A DNA stretch of 64,000 nt, taken from contig JAFZSQ010000019.1 in NCBI GenBank assembly GCA_017619295.1, forward strand, positions 1 to 64,000. Reading direction: 5' to 3'. The stretch comes from Lachnospiraceae bacterium. Its GTDB lineage: Bacteria; Bacillota; Clostridia; Lachnospirales; Lachnospiraceae. The first letter of the stretch is position 1, and every line of letters starts with the position of its first letter. A program made the position numbers and the translations under genes. The notes under the pieces were generated by a model. That model saw only the letters and a list, made by a program, of their open reading frames with translations, searched no databases and was not told where the DNA came from. Of this stretch, positions 54,162 through 62,772 are shown piece by piece.

Positions 54162-54668
54162 ATGAAAAAGGCTTTGCTGGGAGCTGCTTTTTTGCTCCTC
54201 TTTTTTCTTTTACAATCCACCGTTTTTAAATATTTTGCAATAAATAACATAGGCCCCAATCTTTTGATTATAATTACCTGCACTTTTGGCTTTATGTACA
54301 GTGACAGAGAAGGACTTATCATTGGATTTTTTGCGGGGCTTCTTTGTGATATCTTTTTTGGCCCTATATTGGGTATAAATGCCCTTATTTATATGTTTAT
54401 TGGATTCGTAAACGGCAAGTTTAACAGGTTGTATTATTCGGAGGATTTCATCCTTCCGGGATCTCTGTTTTTGTCCAGCAATATATGCTATGGATTGGTT
54501 TACTATATTCTGATTTTCATTTTAAGAGGCCGATTCCAGTTCACATATTATTTGATGAATATAATCTTGCCTGAATCCATTTATACACTTGTTTGTTCAA
54601 TTGTTTTTTATCCGCTTCTTCTTGTTTGCATAAATGCTTTAAAGAGAAGTGAGCAAAGGAGACCATAG
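54162..54668 (+). CDS. mreD: Rod shape-determining protein MreD
   Basis: A 168-residue integral membrane protein with five or six helices, starting KKALLGAAFLLLFFLLQST. The block FGFMYSDREGLIIGFFAGLLCDIFFGPILG is typical of MreD, with the Asp at the helix border. The stop overlaps the predicted PBP2 start by 20 bases. GAGGTG precedes the ATG. Confidence 0.9.
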   Translation: MKKALLGAAFLLLFFLLQSTVFKYFAINNIGPNLLIIITCTFGFMYSDREGLIIGFFAGLLCDIFFGPILGINALIYMFIGFVNGKFNRLYYSEDFILPGSLFLSSNICYGLVYYILIFILRGRFQFTYYLMNIILPESIYTLVCSIVFYPLLLVCINALKRSEQRRP

Positions 54669-57567
54669 AGTTTTGTTTGAGCGTATCAAAGAAAACTTAA
54701 TAAATCTGTTTACCTCCAGATTCCTTTTTCTGTATGTGGCTTTTCTTGCCATGATGGTAGTTTTACTTGTAAGGGTATTTGACCTTCAGATTATACATGG
54801 TGAAGAGTATCTGGATGACTTTATGCTTAAAGCCGAGAAAAGCCGTGAAATTCCCAGTACAAGAGGAAATATATATGACAGAAACGGCGTTCTTTTGGCG
54901 TACTCAGAGCTGGCTTATACCGTTAAAATCGAGGATGTTTACGAAGGCGGAAGCAGAACCAGAAACCAGAAGATGAATGGTATCATCTATAAGGTAATTA
55001 AGATGATTGAAAAGAACGGCGATACAATTGTCAATGATTTCAATATTGCCGTTGAAAACGGAGAGTATAAATATACTCTTTCCGGTTCCCTTCTTCAAAG
55101 ATTCAAAGCAGATGTTTACGGTCATGCATATGTTACTGACATGACTTATCAGGAAGAGACTTCAACTGCTGAAGAAATGATGGAGTACTTGATGTCCACC
55201 AAGAAATACGGTGTGGGCACTTATCTTGATGAAAATGACTCAAAATCTTTTCAGCCCGGTCTGGGATATTCAAAGGAAGAGGCTTTAAAGATTGTCAATA
55301 TCAGATACAACCTGGGTCTTATTTATTACCAGAAGTATTTGGGTACAACAATTGCGTCAGACGTATCTCCTGAAACGGTGGCTGCGATTATGGAAAACCT
55401 CGATGATTTGGAAGGCATTTCCATTGAGGAAGATACTGCAAGAAGATATGTTGACAGCGTGTATTTTTCTCCCATTATCGGATATACGGGAAGCGTATCC
55501 ACAGAAGAGCTTGATTCCTTAAACCATCAGAGCAGAGAAAAAACCGGAGTGGATGCTGACAGATATGAATTAAATGACATTGTCGGTAAAACAGGAATTG
55601 AGCAGACTATGGAGCTTGAGTTGCAGGGAAATAAGGGCTCCGAACAGGTTTATGTAGATAACGTAGGTAAGGTTGTAGAAGTAAAATCCAGAATCGAGCC
55701 TACCGCCGGAAACGATGTATATCTGACCATAGACCATGATTTGCAGATAGCTGTTTATAACATTTTGGAGCAGAATATCGCAGGTATTTTGCTTTCAAAG
55801 CTTAGGAACATGAAGACTTTCACACCCACTGAGAGAACTCAGGGTGCTGATATGGTTGTTCCTATTTATGACGTGTATTATGCGCTTTTTAATAACTACA
55901 TCCTTGATACGGCGCATTTCGAGGAAGAGTATGCAGGTGAAAACGAAAAAAATCTCTACCAGAAGCATACAGACTATAAAAACTCGGTAATCGAAACCAT
56001 TCTTGTTGAGCTTACAGAAAGAAGAACACCTTATAACAAGCTAAAGACTGAATTTCAGGTTTACGAGAGCAACATAGTTTCTTATCTTAACGATGATGAT
56101 GTTATAATTTCCGAAGCGATTGATACAAAGAATCCTACATATGATGCGTGGAAAACGCAGGAGACCATTGGCCTCGGAGAGTATCTTGAATGGCTTATTT
56201 CCATAAATGCCATTGATATATCAAAGCTATCGCTTGACACCAAATACAGTGATTCTGCTGAAATATTTAATTCTTTATGCACATATATCAGGGATATGCT
56301 TGATGAACACGTTGAGTTTAACAGGAAACTGTATAAATACATGCTTCTTGGAGATGTGATTTATCCTGCAGATGTTTGTAAAGCTTTATGTGAACAGGGA
56401 AATATTAACATCGATCCTGATGCGGAAGAGAAGCTCTTTTCAGGTAGACTTTCCTCATATGATTTCATATGCGGACGTATAGAAAAACTTGAAATTACAC
56501 CTGCAAAGCTTGCTTTGGATCCATGCTGCGGTTCCATGGTAATTACAGATGTCAACAGCGGAGATGTTTTGGCTCTTGTATCATACCCCGGCTACGACAA
56601 TAACCGACTGGTAAATACAGTCGATAAAGAGTATTACGCAAGCTTACAGTTGGATCGTTCAAAACCCATGTATAACTATGCTACACAGCAGGAGACGGCA
56701 CCGGGTTCAACTTTCAAGATGGTTATGGCCACAGCAGGCCTTATGGAAGGTACTATCAATACATCAACCACTTTCCCTTGCTATGGACCTTTCGAGAAAG
56801 CTAACTATTCCGCAAAGTGTTGGATTTCTCCCGGAGCTCACGGTTTGTTAAATGTTGTTGGCGCAATTCAGAATTCGTGTAACAACTTTTTCTATGAACT
56901 TGGGTACAGATTAAGTATTGATGAGGACGGAGATTATAATTCGCCTCTCGGACTTAGTAAAATATATAAATATGCCGATATGTACGGACTTTCCGAAAAG
57001 TCAGGTGTTGAGATAGAAGAGGCAGAACCCATGGTTTCAGACGAACTGTCTGTTTTGTCTGCCATTGGTCAGGGTACCAATAACTATACAACGGTTGGTC
57101 TTGCAAGATATGTAACTACCGTTGCCAACGGAGGTACCTGTTACGATTTGACTTTGATTGATAAGGTTACTGACCATAACAATGCTCTTTTGTATGAAAA
57201 CAGTGCAGAGGTCAGAAACTTAATTGATATGCCCGACAACTACTGGAATGCAATCCATACGGGCATGAGAAAAGTTGTGGAAACCAAGTATTACTACAGT
57301 AATCTGGGAGTAAATGTTGCGGGTAAAACAGGTACGGCGCAGGAAAGCAAAAGCAGAACCAACCATGCTTTGTTTATATGTTATGCGCCTTATGAATCTC
57401 CTGAAATTGCCATATCCACACGTATAGCTTACGGTTATTCGTCTGACTTTGCAGCCAGAACCACCAGAGAAGCTATTAAGTATTACTTTAAGCTTGATGA
57501 TGAAGATACTATTGTAAGCGGTACTGCAGATTCCATCGAGTCCGGTATCGGTTCAAATGAGGGATAA
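54649..57567 (+). CDS. Penicillin-binding protein 2 (class B transpeptidase) with large insertion
   Basis: A 972-residue PBP of the elongation complex. One membrane helix lies near 25-47, then the PBP dimerisation domain (about 60-350). The transpeptidase has S687-T-F-K690, S743-C-N745 and K893-T-G895. Between residues about 380 and 626 lies a helical, charged block with no counterpart in ordinary PBP2 proteins (600-720 residues), where the chain normally goes directly into the transpeptidase. The start is uncertain: GTG 54649 overlaps mreD; TTG 54673, after AAAGGAG, is an alternative. It is followed by rodA, the polymerase partner. Confidence 0.9.
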   Translation: MSKGDHRVLFERIKENLINLFTSRFLFLYVAFLAMMVVLLVRVFDLQIIHGEEYLDDFMLKAEKSREIPSTRGNIYDRNGVLLAYSELAYTVKIEDVYEGGSRTRNQKMNGIIYKVIKMIEKNGDTIVNDFNIAVENGEYKYTLSGSLLQRFKADVYGHAYVTDMTYQEETSTAEEMMEYLMSTKKYGVGTYLDENDSKSFQPGLGYSKEEALKIVNIRYNLGLIYYQKYLGTTIASDVSPETVAAIMENLDDLEGISIEEDTARRYVDSVYFSPIIGYTGSVSTEELDSLNHQSREKTGVDADRYELNDIVGKTGIEQTMELELQGNKGSEQVYVDNVGKVVEVKSRIEPTAGNDVYLTIDHDLQIAVYNILEQNIAGILLSKLRNMKTFTPTERTQGADMVVPIYDVYYALFNNYILDTAHFEEEYAGENEKNLYQKHTDYKNSVIETILVELTERRTPYNKLKTEFQVYESNIVSYLNDDDVIISEAIDTKNPTYDAWKTQETIGLGEYLEWLISINAIDISKLSLDTKYSDSAEIFNSLCTYIRDMLDEHVEFNRKLYKYMLLGDVIYPADVCKALCEQGNINIDPDAEEKLFSGRLSSYDFICGRIEKLEITPAKLALDPCCGSMVITDVNSGDVLALVSYPGYDNNRLVNTVDKEYYASLQLDRSKPMYNYATQQETAPGSTFKMVMATAGLMEGTINTSTTFPCYGPFEKANYSAKCWISPGAHGLLNVVGAIQNSCNNFFYELGYRLSIDEDGDYNSPLGLSKIYKYADMYGLSEKSGVEIEEAEPMVSDELSVLSAIGQGTNNYTTVGLARYVTTVANGGTCYDLTLIDKVTDHNNALLYENSAEVRNLIDMPDNYWNAIHTGMRKVVETKYYYSNLGVNVAGKTGTAQESKSRTNHALFICYAPYESPEIAISTRIAYGYSSDFAARTTREAIKYYFKLDDEDTIVSGTADSIESGIGSNEG

Positions 57568-57570
57568 GTT

Positions 57571-58692
57571 GTGTTTAAGCAATACAGACTGAGAGACTAT
57601 GATTTTGCCTTGGTTATATACTGTATACTTCTTGCCGGATTTGGAGTTTTGATGGTGGGAAGTGCCAAAGAAAGCCTCCAAAACAAGCAGGGCCTTGGAC
57701 TTTTGGTAGGTGTATTTGTCATGATTATAGTTTCTTTGATTGACTACAATCTGATATTGAAGTTTTACTGGGTTATATATGTTTTAAACATTGGTTTTTT
57801 GTCAATGACCCTTACCGGACTTGGACATACGGCAGGTGGCGCAGCAAGGTGGATTGACATCGGCGGATTCAGATTTCAGCCCTCCGAAACGGCAAAGATT
57901 TTATTGATTTTATTCTTTTCACAGTTTATCATGGTAAATAAGAATAAAGTAAAAACTTTCAAGTTTCTTGCCATATCCCTTGGGCTAATTGCTTTCCCCT
58001 GGTTCCTTATTTACAAACAACCCGATCTTTCTACCAGTATTACCGTATTTTTGGTATTTTGCATTATTTTATTTGTGGGTGGAATAGATTACAGATATGT
58101 AATAGGAGCCGTGGCTATTGCAATACCGGTATTTATTATATCGTTTAATTTGATTATTCAGCCCGATCAGAGCATTATTAAGGATTACCAGCAAAGGAGA
58201 ATCTTAGCGTTTATTGATCCCGAAAGCTATCCTGACGATGCTTTGCAGCAGATGAATTCGGTTACAGCCATTGCTTCCGGACAGCTGGAGGGAAAAGGAT
58301 ATAAGAATAATGAGATAAGCTCTCTTAAGAACGGAAACTTCATTATTGAGCCACAGACGGACTTTATATTTGCGGTTATAGGTGAGGAATTTGGATTTAA
58401 GGGATGCGTAGGAGTAATAGTTTTATTATTCCTTGTTAGTTTTGAATGTATAAAAATAGCCAGACGAGCCAAGGACACCGGAGGTATGTTGATTGCCACC
58501 GGTATGGGTTCGCTGATAGCGGTCCAAAGTTTTGCAAATATTGGTGTTAATACCTTTATTCTTCCAAATACAGGACTTCCGCTTCCTTTTGTAAGTTATG
58601 GTTTGGCTTCTTTATTATCACTTTTCATAGGCATGGGAGTGGTACTGAATGTCAAATTACAGTGCATAAAAGGTAAAGTAAAAAATATATAG
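57571..58692 (+). CDS. rodA: Rod shape-determining SEDS glycosyltransferase RodA
   Basis: A 373-residue SEDS protein with ten membrane helices that polymerises glycan strands from lipid II. Signature blocks: GGAARWIDIGGFRFQPSE near 90-107, DLSTSITVF with its essential Asp region, and the C-terminal NTGLPLPFVSYG. It begins with GTG 3 bases after the PBP2 stop, with GAGGG upstream. RodA in preference to FtsW is suggested by the mreBCD-PBP2 context. Confidence 0.92.
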   Translation: MFKQYRLRDYDFALVIYCILLAGFGVLMVGSAKESLQNKQGLGLLVGVFVMIIVSLIDYNLILKFYWVIYVLNIGFLSMTLTGLGHTAGGAARWIDIGGFRFQPSETAKILLILFFSQFIMVNKNKVKTFKFLAISLGLIAFPWFLIYKQPDLSTSITVFLVFCIILFVGGIDYRYVIGAVAIAIPVFIISFNLIIQPDQSIIKDYQQRRILAFIDPESYPDDALQQMNSVTAIASGQLEGKGYKNNEISSLKNGNFIIEPQTDFIFAVIGEEFGFKGCVGVIVLLFLVSFECIKIARRAKDTGGMLIATGMGSLIAVQSFANIGVNTFILPNTGLPLPFVSYGLASLLSLFIGMGVVLNVKLQCIKGKVKNI

Positions 58693-58713
58693 GTATAGTT
58701 TAGGGGTGATTCT

Positions 58714-59109
58714 ATGAACATCGCATTAATAGCACATGACGGAAAGAAAAAGCTTATGCAGAACTTCTGCATTGCTTACAGAGGAATTTTAAGCAAGCAT
58801 GAGCTGTGCGCAACAGGAACTACAGGCAGATTGGTTGAAGAAGTTACCAATTTGAACGTTCATAAGTTTCTTGCCGGGCATTTGGGCGGAGATCATCAGA
58901 TTGGTGCCCAGATTGAGCATAACCAGATTGACCTGGTTATCTTCCTTAGAGACCCTGTTGATGTAAAAGTTCATGAGCCTGATGTTAATAATGTAGTTAG
59001 ACTTTGTGATATGCACAATATTCCGTTAGCTACAAACCTTGCAACCGCAGAGCTTTTAATCAAGTCTTTGGATCGAGGAGATTTAGAGTGGCGTGAAATG
59101 TACAAATAA
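58714..59109 (+). CDS. mgsA: Methylglyoxal synthase
   Basis: A 131-residue enzyme converting dihydroxyacetone phosphate to methylglyoxal and phosphate, a bypass under phosphate limitation or sugar excess. Motifs: [10 protein letters not shown] at the N-terminus, GTTGRLVEE for phosphate binding, [15 protein letters not shown] and FLRDPVDV with the catalytic Asp/His. Its location after rodA is frequent in Clostridia. GGGGTG precedes the ATG. It overlaps the carboxypeptidase start by 17 bases. Confidence 0.94.
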   Translation: MNIALIAHDGKKKLMQNFCIAYRGILSKHELCATGTTGRLVEEVTNLNVHKFLAGHLGGDHQIGAQIEHNQIDLVIFLRDPVDVKVHEPDVNNVVRLCDMHNIPLATNLATAELLIKSLDRGDLEWREMYK

Positions 59110-60073
59110 AACCAAGGCAGGCGTGATTTCCTGCCTTCTTATTTTGTCACTTACACTTTTCGGCTGCGGCAGCCTTTCATATTCCTTCCCCTATGACAGA
59201 TCTTCTCTGGTTTCGGGATTTAAGGCGGTGGATCAGATATCTACCGGAAAAGCCACACCTTATGCAGCGAATCTTTGTGTAGTTTCAGAGAATAAACTGG
59301 ATAGCAATATCAATATGGGTGAGACATGCGCGGCATGTCTTTTTGACGTTAACGATAATTCATGTTTATATTCCTTAAATGCGCATGAGAAAGTGAATCC
59401 CGCCAGTCTTACGAAGCTTATGACAGCTCTTATTGCGGTTAAATATGGTTCTCTTGATCAGATTCTTACTGCTACCAGCAATTGTAAGATAACTGAAGCC
59501 GGTGCTCAGACAATGGATTTAAAGGCCGGCGATTCCATGACCTTGGATCAGGCTTTGCATATTCTTCTTATGCATTCCGACAATGATGTTGCTTTATTGG
59601 TTGCTGAAAACATTGGTGGAACTATAGACGCTTTTATTGGCCTTATGAATGATGAAGCCAAGAGAATCGGTGCCACAAACACCCATTTTGTCAACCCTCA
59701 CGGCCTTACGGCGGAAGATCATTACACAACCGCTTATGATATGTATCTTATATTTAATGAAGCAATAAAATATGAGGCCATTACCCAGATTTTAAATCTT
59801 TCGACTTATGAAACCAGTTACAATCAGTCCGGAGGATTTCCGAAAGACATTTCATACAGAACTACCAATCTGTTTTTGAGAGGAGAGAAGAAGGCACCCA
59901 ACAATGTTACCGTAATCGGAGGCAAAACAGGTACAACATTGGCTGCAGGACATTGCCTTATCCTTCTTTCCAAGAACACAGAAGGTAAACCTTATATTTC
60001 GGTAATAATGAAAGCTCCGAGTACTGAAACCCTGTATGATCAGATGGTAACTTTGCTTGAACTAATTCCCTGA
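59093..60073 (+). CDS. D-alanyl-D-alanine carboxypeptidase, predicted lipoprotein
   Basis: A 326-residue S11-family enzyme trimming the terminal D-Ala of peptidoglycan stem peptides. Active-site motifs: S105-L-T-K108, S162-D-N164 and K278-T-G280. The N-terminus has a hydrophobic core ending in LTLFGCG, a plausible lipobox with the Cys at about 25, so it would be lipid-anchored. The usual C-terminal beta domain and amphipathic anchor of PBP5 are absent, consistent with lipid anchoring. The start is GTG 59093, with GAGGAG 12 bases upstream. Confidence 0.9.
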   Translation: MKCTNKTKAGVISCLLILSLTLFGCGSLSYSFPYDRSSLVSGFKAVDQISTGKATPYAANLCVVSENKLDSNINMGETCAACLFDVNDNSCLYSLNAHEKVNPASLTKLMTALIAVKYGSLDQILTATSNCKITEAGAQTMDLKAGDSMTLDQALHILLMHSDNDVALLVAENIGGTIDAFIGLMNDEAKRIGATNTHFVNPHGLTAEDHYTTAYDMYLIFNEAIKYEAITQILNLSTYETSYNQSGGFPKDISYRTTNLFLRGEKKAPNNVTVIGGKTGTTLAAGHCLILLSKNTEGKPYISVIMKAPSTETLYDQMVTLLELIP

Positions 60074-60124
60074 ATTTTTTGTCAATTTCATACAAAAGTA
60101 ATAGAGATTTAAGGGAATTCATTG

Positions 60125-60153
60125 TTGTTTTTTAATGTATTATCCCTTATAAT
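60125..60153 (+). promoter_or_regulatory. Promoter of the P-loop protein gene
   Basis: TTGTTT (60125-60130), 17 bases, perfect TATAAT (60148-60153). Start of transcription would be near 60160; the leader carries AAGGAGG before the ATG at 60211. Confidence 0.65.
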
Positions 60154-60163
60154 GGTTATAAGG
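60145..60163 (+). promoter_or_regulatory. Inverted repeat on the -10 box: candidate operator
   Basis: CCTTATAA-TGG-TTATAAGG is a perfect 8-bp inverted repeat that encloses the -10 box and the predicted start point. A small hairpin (AGGTGT 60161-60166, ACACCT 60178-60183) follows at the very 5' end of the transcript. The pattern suggests repression by a dimeric protein; none is identifiable. Confidence 0.45.
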
Positions 60164-60210
60164 TGTAAGGCAATAAAACACCTAATGTATATTCCAAGGA
60201 GGGCACTGCA

Positions 60211-60630
60211 ATGGTCCAGTTAATTGTAGGCAATAAGGGTAAAGGGAAAACAAAAGTTTTACTTGAAAAAGTTAATAGCGAAGTTAAGAAAACGTCCGGA
60301 AATATCGTTTATTTGGACAGCAACACCAAGCACATGTTTGAACTCAACAACAAGATTCGACTTATCAATGTTACAGATTACGCCATTGATAATTGCAGTG
60401 AATTTATTGGATTTATCCTCGGTATTATTTCACAGGATCACGATTTACAGAAAATGTATTTTGACAGCTTCCTCGAAATCGCCGGACTGTCAGACGAGAC
60501 ATTGGGAATGTGTATCGACAAGCTTATAGCAATAAGCGAGAAGTTTAAAGTCGATTTTATCATAAGTATTTCGAAAGACGCTTCGGAGTTACCCGAAAAT
60601 TGCAAGCCCTATATAGAAGTAGCCCTATAA
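60211..60630 (+). CDS. Small P-loop protein of unknown function
   Basis: A 139-residue cytoplasmic protein. Walker A is at the extreme N-terminus (G7-N-K-G-K-G-K-T14). A strand-helix pattern follows, with hydrophobic VDFIISISK near 120, a possible Walker B-like strand. It is too short for a full AAA or kinase domain. I do not recognise the family. AAGGAGG precedes the ATG by 8 bases. It has its own promoter with a palindrome, and a strong hairpin directly after it. Downstream are a HlyD-like protein and SepF, so an envelope or division link is possible but unproven. Confidence 0.7.
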   Translation: MVQLIVGNKGKGKTKVLLEKVNSEVKKTSGNIVYLDSNTKHMFELNNKIRLINVTDYAIDNCSEFIGFILGIISQDHDLQKMYFDSFLEIAGLSDETLGMCIDKLIAISEKFKVDFIISISKDASELPENCKPYIEVAL

Positions 60631-60641
60631 AAAGAAATCTA

Positions 60642-60671
60642 AAAGCCTCGGATGATTTCCTCCGAGGCTTT
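60642..60671 (+). terminator. Strong stem-loop between the P-loop gene and the HlyD-like gene
   Basis: AAAGCCTCGGA (60642-60652) and TCCGAGGCTTT (60661-60671) form an 11-bp perfect stem with an 8-base loop. Only a weak T-rich stretch follows, so termination may be partial. The GAGG (60664-60667) nearest to the next start at 60683 lies inside the stem, so the hairpin could also limit translation of that gene. Confidence 0.6.
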
Positions 60672-60682
60672 GGTTATGCTTT

Positions 60683-62080
60683 ATGAATGACAGAGATGAC
60701 AAGATAGTACAATTTCCAAAGTTCCAACACATCAACCTGGGATTAATAATCTTCGGGTTTATTTTTGTGTACATAATTATCATGGTATTTCTTTCCTTTG
60801 CGGATAAGAAAATCAGCGGTTATGTAGTTACGGAAGGATCTTTGTCCACCAATACCGTTTACAGAGGAATAGCCTTAAGAGAAGAACATCTTGTTCTTAT
60901 GGATCAGGCAGGATATGTAAATTTCTATGTAAAAGAGGGAGACAGAGTTGCCGTCGGAGATTTGGTATATACAGTTGATGAAACCGGTAAGCTCGCGGAT
61001 TTATATGGATCCGATGATGAGAATATAGCTTTATCTGACGAAGATTTATATAACCTTAAAAGTGAACTTGTAAGATTTTCTCATACCTTTGATGCCACCA
61101 ACTTTATTACGGCATATGAGTTTAAGAACACCATGAGCAATACGGTTCTTAAGCTGTCCGGAAACACTCTGTTAAATGATATTGACAATATTTCAGCCAA
61201 GGAAGGCGTTGTTATCAACAAGAAGTTTGCTCCTTTGTCCGGAATTGTTTCATATTGGACTGACGGTTATGAAAATATAAGCGAAACTCTTCTTGATAAA
61301 GACAAGGTAAACGGCAAGAACTACAATAAGAATTTCATTGTTGATAACGATCTTCTCAAAACAGAAGATACAGCTTATAAAATTTGCACCTCTGATGTTT
61401 GGTATATTTACATTCCCTATGATTATGAAGAGGGAAGTAAAATAGTCGAGGAAGAAGAGGGATATGTCAGGATTAAGTTTATAAAGAATCAATACGAATC
61501 CTGGGGTAAGATTTCCATGATTAAGACGGAATCGGGAGATTCCTTTATGAAAATCGAGCTTAATAACTCCATGGTTTCCTTTGCAAACGACAGGTTTCTT
61601 GATATTGAGCTTCTTATAAATGATGATGTGGGACTTAAGGTTCCCAATCAGTCAATTGTTGAAAAACAGTTCTACATTGTACCTGAAGTGTATATGACAG
61701 CAGCCGGCGACGGTGAGCCGGGCGTTCTTAGACAGACATATTTGGAGGACGGATCGGTGTCTTCCGAATTTATCAAGAGCCCCATATATAAAAATGACGA
61801 GGAAACCGGTGATGTTTACCTTGAAACCGATGTTTTAAGAGCCGGAGATGTTCTTATAAAGCCCGAGAGCATGGAACAGTTCATTGTCGGCAAAATGGGC
61901 TCCTTGATAGGCGTTTACAATATTAACAAAGGATATGCGGACTTTAAGAGAATAGAGATTCTCTATCAAAACGAGGAATACTCCATAGTCAAATCCAATA
62001 CTATGTATGGTCTGACTGTTTATGATTATATTGTTCTTGATGCATCTACTGTCAGCGACGACGAGATTTTGTATGAATAA
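60683..62080 (+). CDS. HlyD-like membrane-anchored protein of unknown function
   Basis: A 465-residue protein: a short cytoplasmic N-terminus, one membrane helix (about 18-40) and a large extracellular part. Near 45-100 it has a lipoyl/HlyD-like hairpin motif (GYVNFYVKEGDRVAVGDLVYTVDE). The rest is beta-rich, with a C-terminal part (about 345-460) that includes RAGDVLIKPES. Such layouts are annotated as HlyD-family adaptors, but there is no ABC transporter gene nearby. It lies upstream of sepF, separated by a new promoter. No ribosome site is evident outside the preceding hairpin. Confidence 0.7.
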   Translation: MNDRDDKIVQFPKFQHINLGLIIFGFIFVYIIIMVFLSFADKKISGYVVTEGSLSTNTVYRGIALREEHLVLMDQAGYVNFYVKEGDRVAVGDLVYTVDETGKLADLYGSDDENIALSDEDLYNLKSELVRFSHTFDATNFITAYEFKNTMSNTVLKLSGNTLLNDIDNISAKEGVVINKKFAPLSGIVSYWTDGYENISETLLDKDKVNGKNYNKNFIVDNDLLKTEDTAYKICTSDVWYIYIPYDYEEGSKIVEEEEGYVRIKFIKNQYESWGKISMIKTESGDSFMKIELNNSMVSFANDRFLDIELLINDDVGLKVPNQSIVEKQFYIVPEVYMTAAGDGEPGVLRQTYLEDGSVSSEFIKSPIYKNDEETGDVYLETDVLRAGDVLIKPESMEQFIVGKMGSLIGVYNINKGYADFKRIEILYQNEEYSIVKSNTMYGLTVYDYIVLDASTVSDDEILYE

Positions 62081-62111
62081 AGTACTAATTCTACAAAATA
62101 TTGATTTTTTG

Positions 62112-62140
62112 TTGACATAATTAAGAAAAAAGCAGATAAT
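62112..62140 (+). promoter_or_regulatory. Promoter of sepF
   Basis: TTGACA (62112-62117), 17 bases, GATAAT (62135-62140). A leader of about 45 bases contains CGGAGG before the ATG at 62191. Confidence 0.7.
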
Positions 62141-62190
62141 ATAAAAGAGTATTACTATGTGTATACTGCATATTTCGGAGGATTTTATCG

Positions 62191-62691
62191 ATGGGTGTAA
62201 TGGACAAGTTTTTGAATTATATGAAACTCAATGATGAGGATGACGAATATTTCGATGATGATGATTATATAGATGATGAGCCTGAAGAAGCTAAACCTCG
62301 CAAACAGACATCATCCGTTAACGATTACAGTGCTCCGGCTGAGGAGAAGAAACCTTCCAAGATAACTCCTATGAAGCCCAGAAAGATGATTAACGGAAAC
62401 GGCATGGAAGTTTGCGTGATTAAGCCCACAACTGTTGAGGATGCCAGAGAAATTACTCAGACATTACTTGCCAACAGAACTGTAGTGCTTAATCTTGAAG
62501 GCTTGGATGTTGATATAGCTCAGAGAATCATCGATTTCACATCCGGTTCCTGCTTCGCTATCAGTGGTAATCTTCAGAAGATTTCACATTATATCTTCAT
62601 AATTACTCCTGCAAGCGTTGATATTTCGGGTGATTTTCAGGATATACTGTCCGTAGGTGCCAACTTTGACGGCATTAACAACAATTTCTAA
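62191..62691 (+). CDS. sepF: Cell division protein SepF
   Basis: A 166-residue FtsZ-associated protein that tethers the Z-ring to the membrane. The N-terminal segment MGVMDKFLNYMKL is the amphipathic membrane-binding helix. An acidic linker follows (15-65, many Asp and Glu). The globular SepF domain (about 75-160) contains VVLNLEGLDVDIAQRIIDF and GSCFAISG. Length is usual. It has its own promoter and a terminator, so it is transcribed alone. Confidence 0.93.
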   Translation: MGVMDKFLNYMKLNDEDDEYFDDDDYIDDEPEEAKPRKQTSSVNDYSAPAEEKKPSKITPMKPRKMINGNGMEVCVIKPTTVEDAREITQTLLANRTVVLNLEGLDVDIAQRIIDFTSGSCFAISGNLQKISHYIFIITPASVDISGDFQDILSVGANFDGINNNF

Positions 62692-62708
62692 ATTTGACTC
62701 GAATTATT

Positions 62709-62748
62709 CGGGGTTTTGCGGATGCTCGTAAAACCCCGTTATTTTTTA
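62709..62748 (+). terminator. Rho-independent terminator after sepF
   Basis: CGGGGTTTT (62709-62717) pairs with AAAACCCCG (62730-62738). The stem extends inward by three more pairs around GATGCT, and TTATTTTTT follows. This is a canonical terminator and separates sepF from aroB. Confidence 0.9.
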
Positions 62749-62772
62749 TGATTTATAATTTTGGAGGATGAA

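Noticed and set aside
60064..60119. Inverted repeat AATTCCCT...AGGGAATT after the carboxypeptidase gene
   Set aside because: The arms are 40 bases apart with no T-run after the second arm; too weak to call a terminator.
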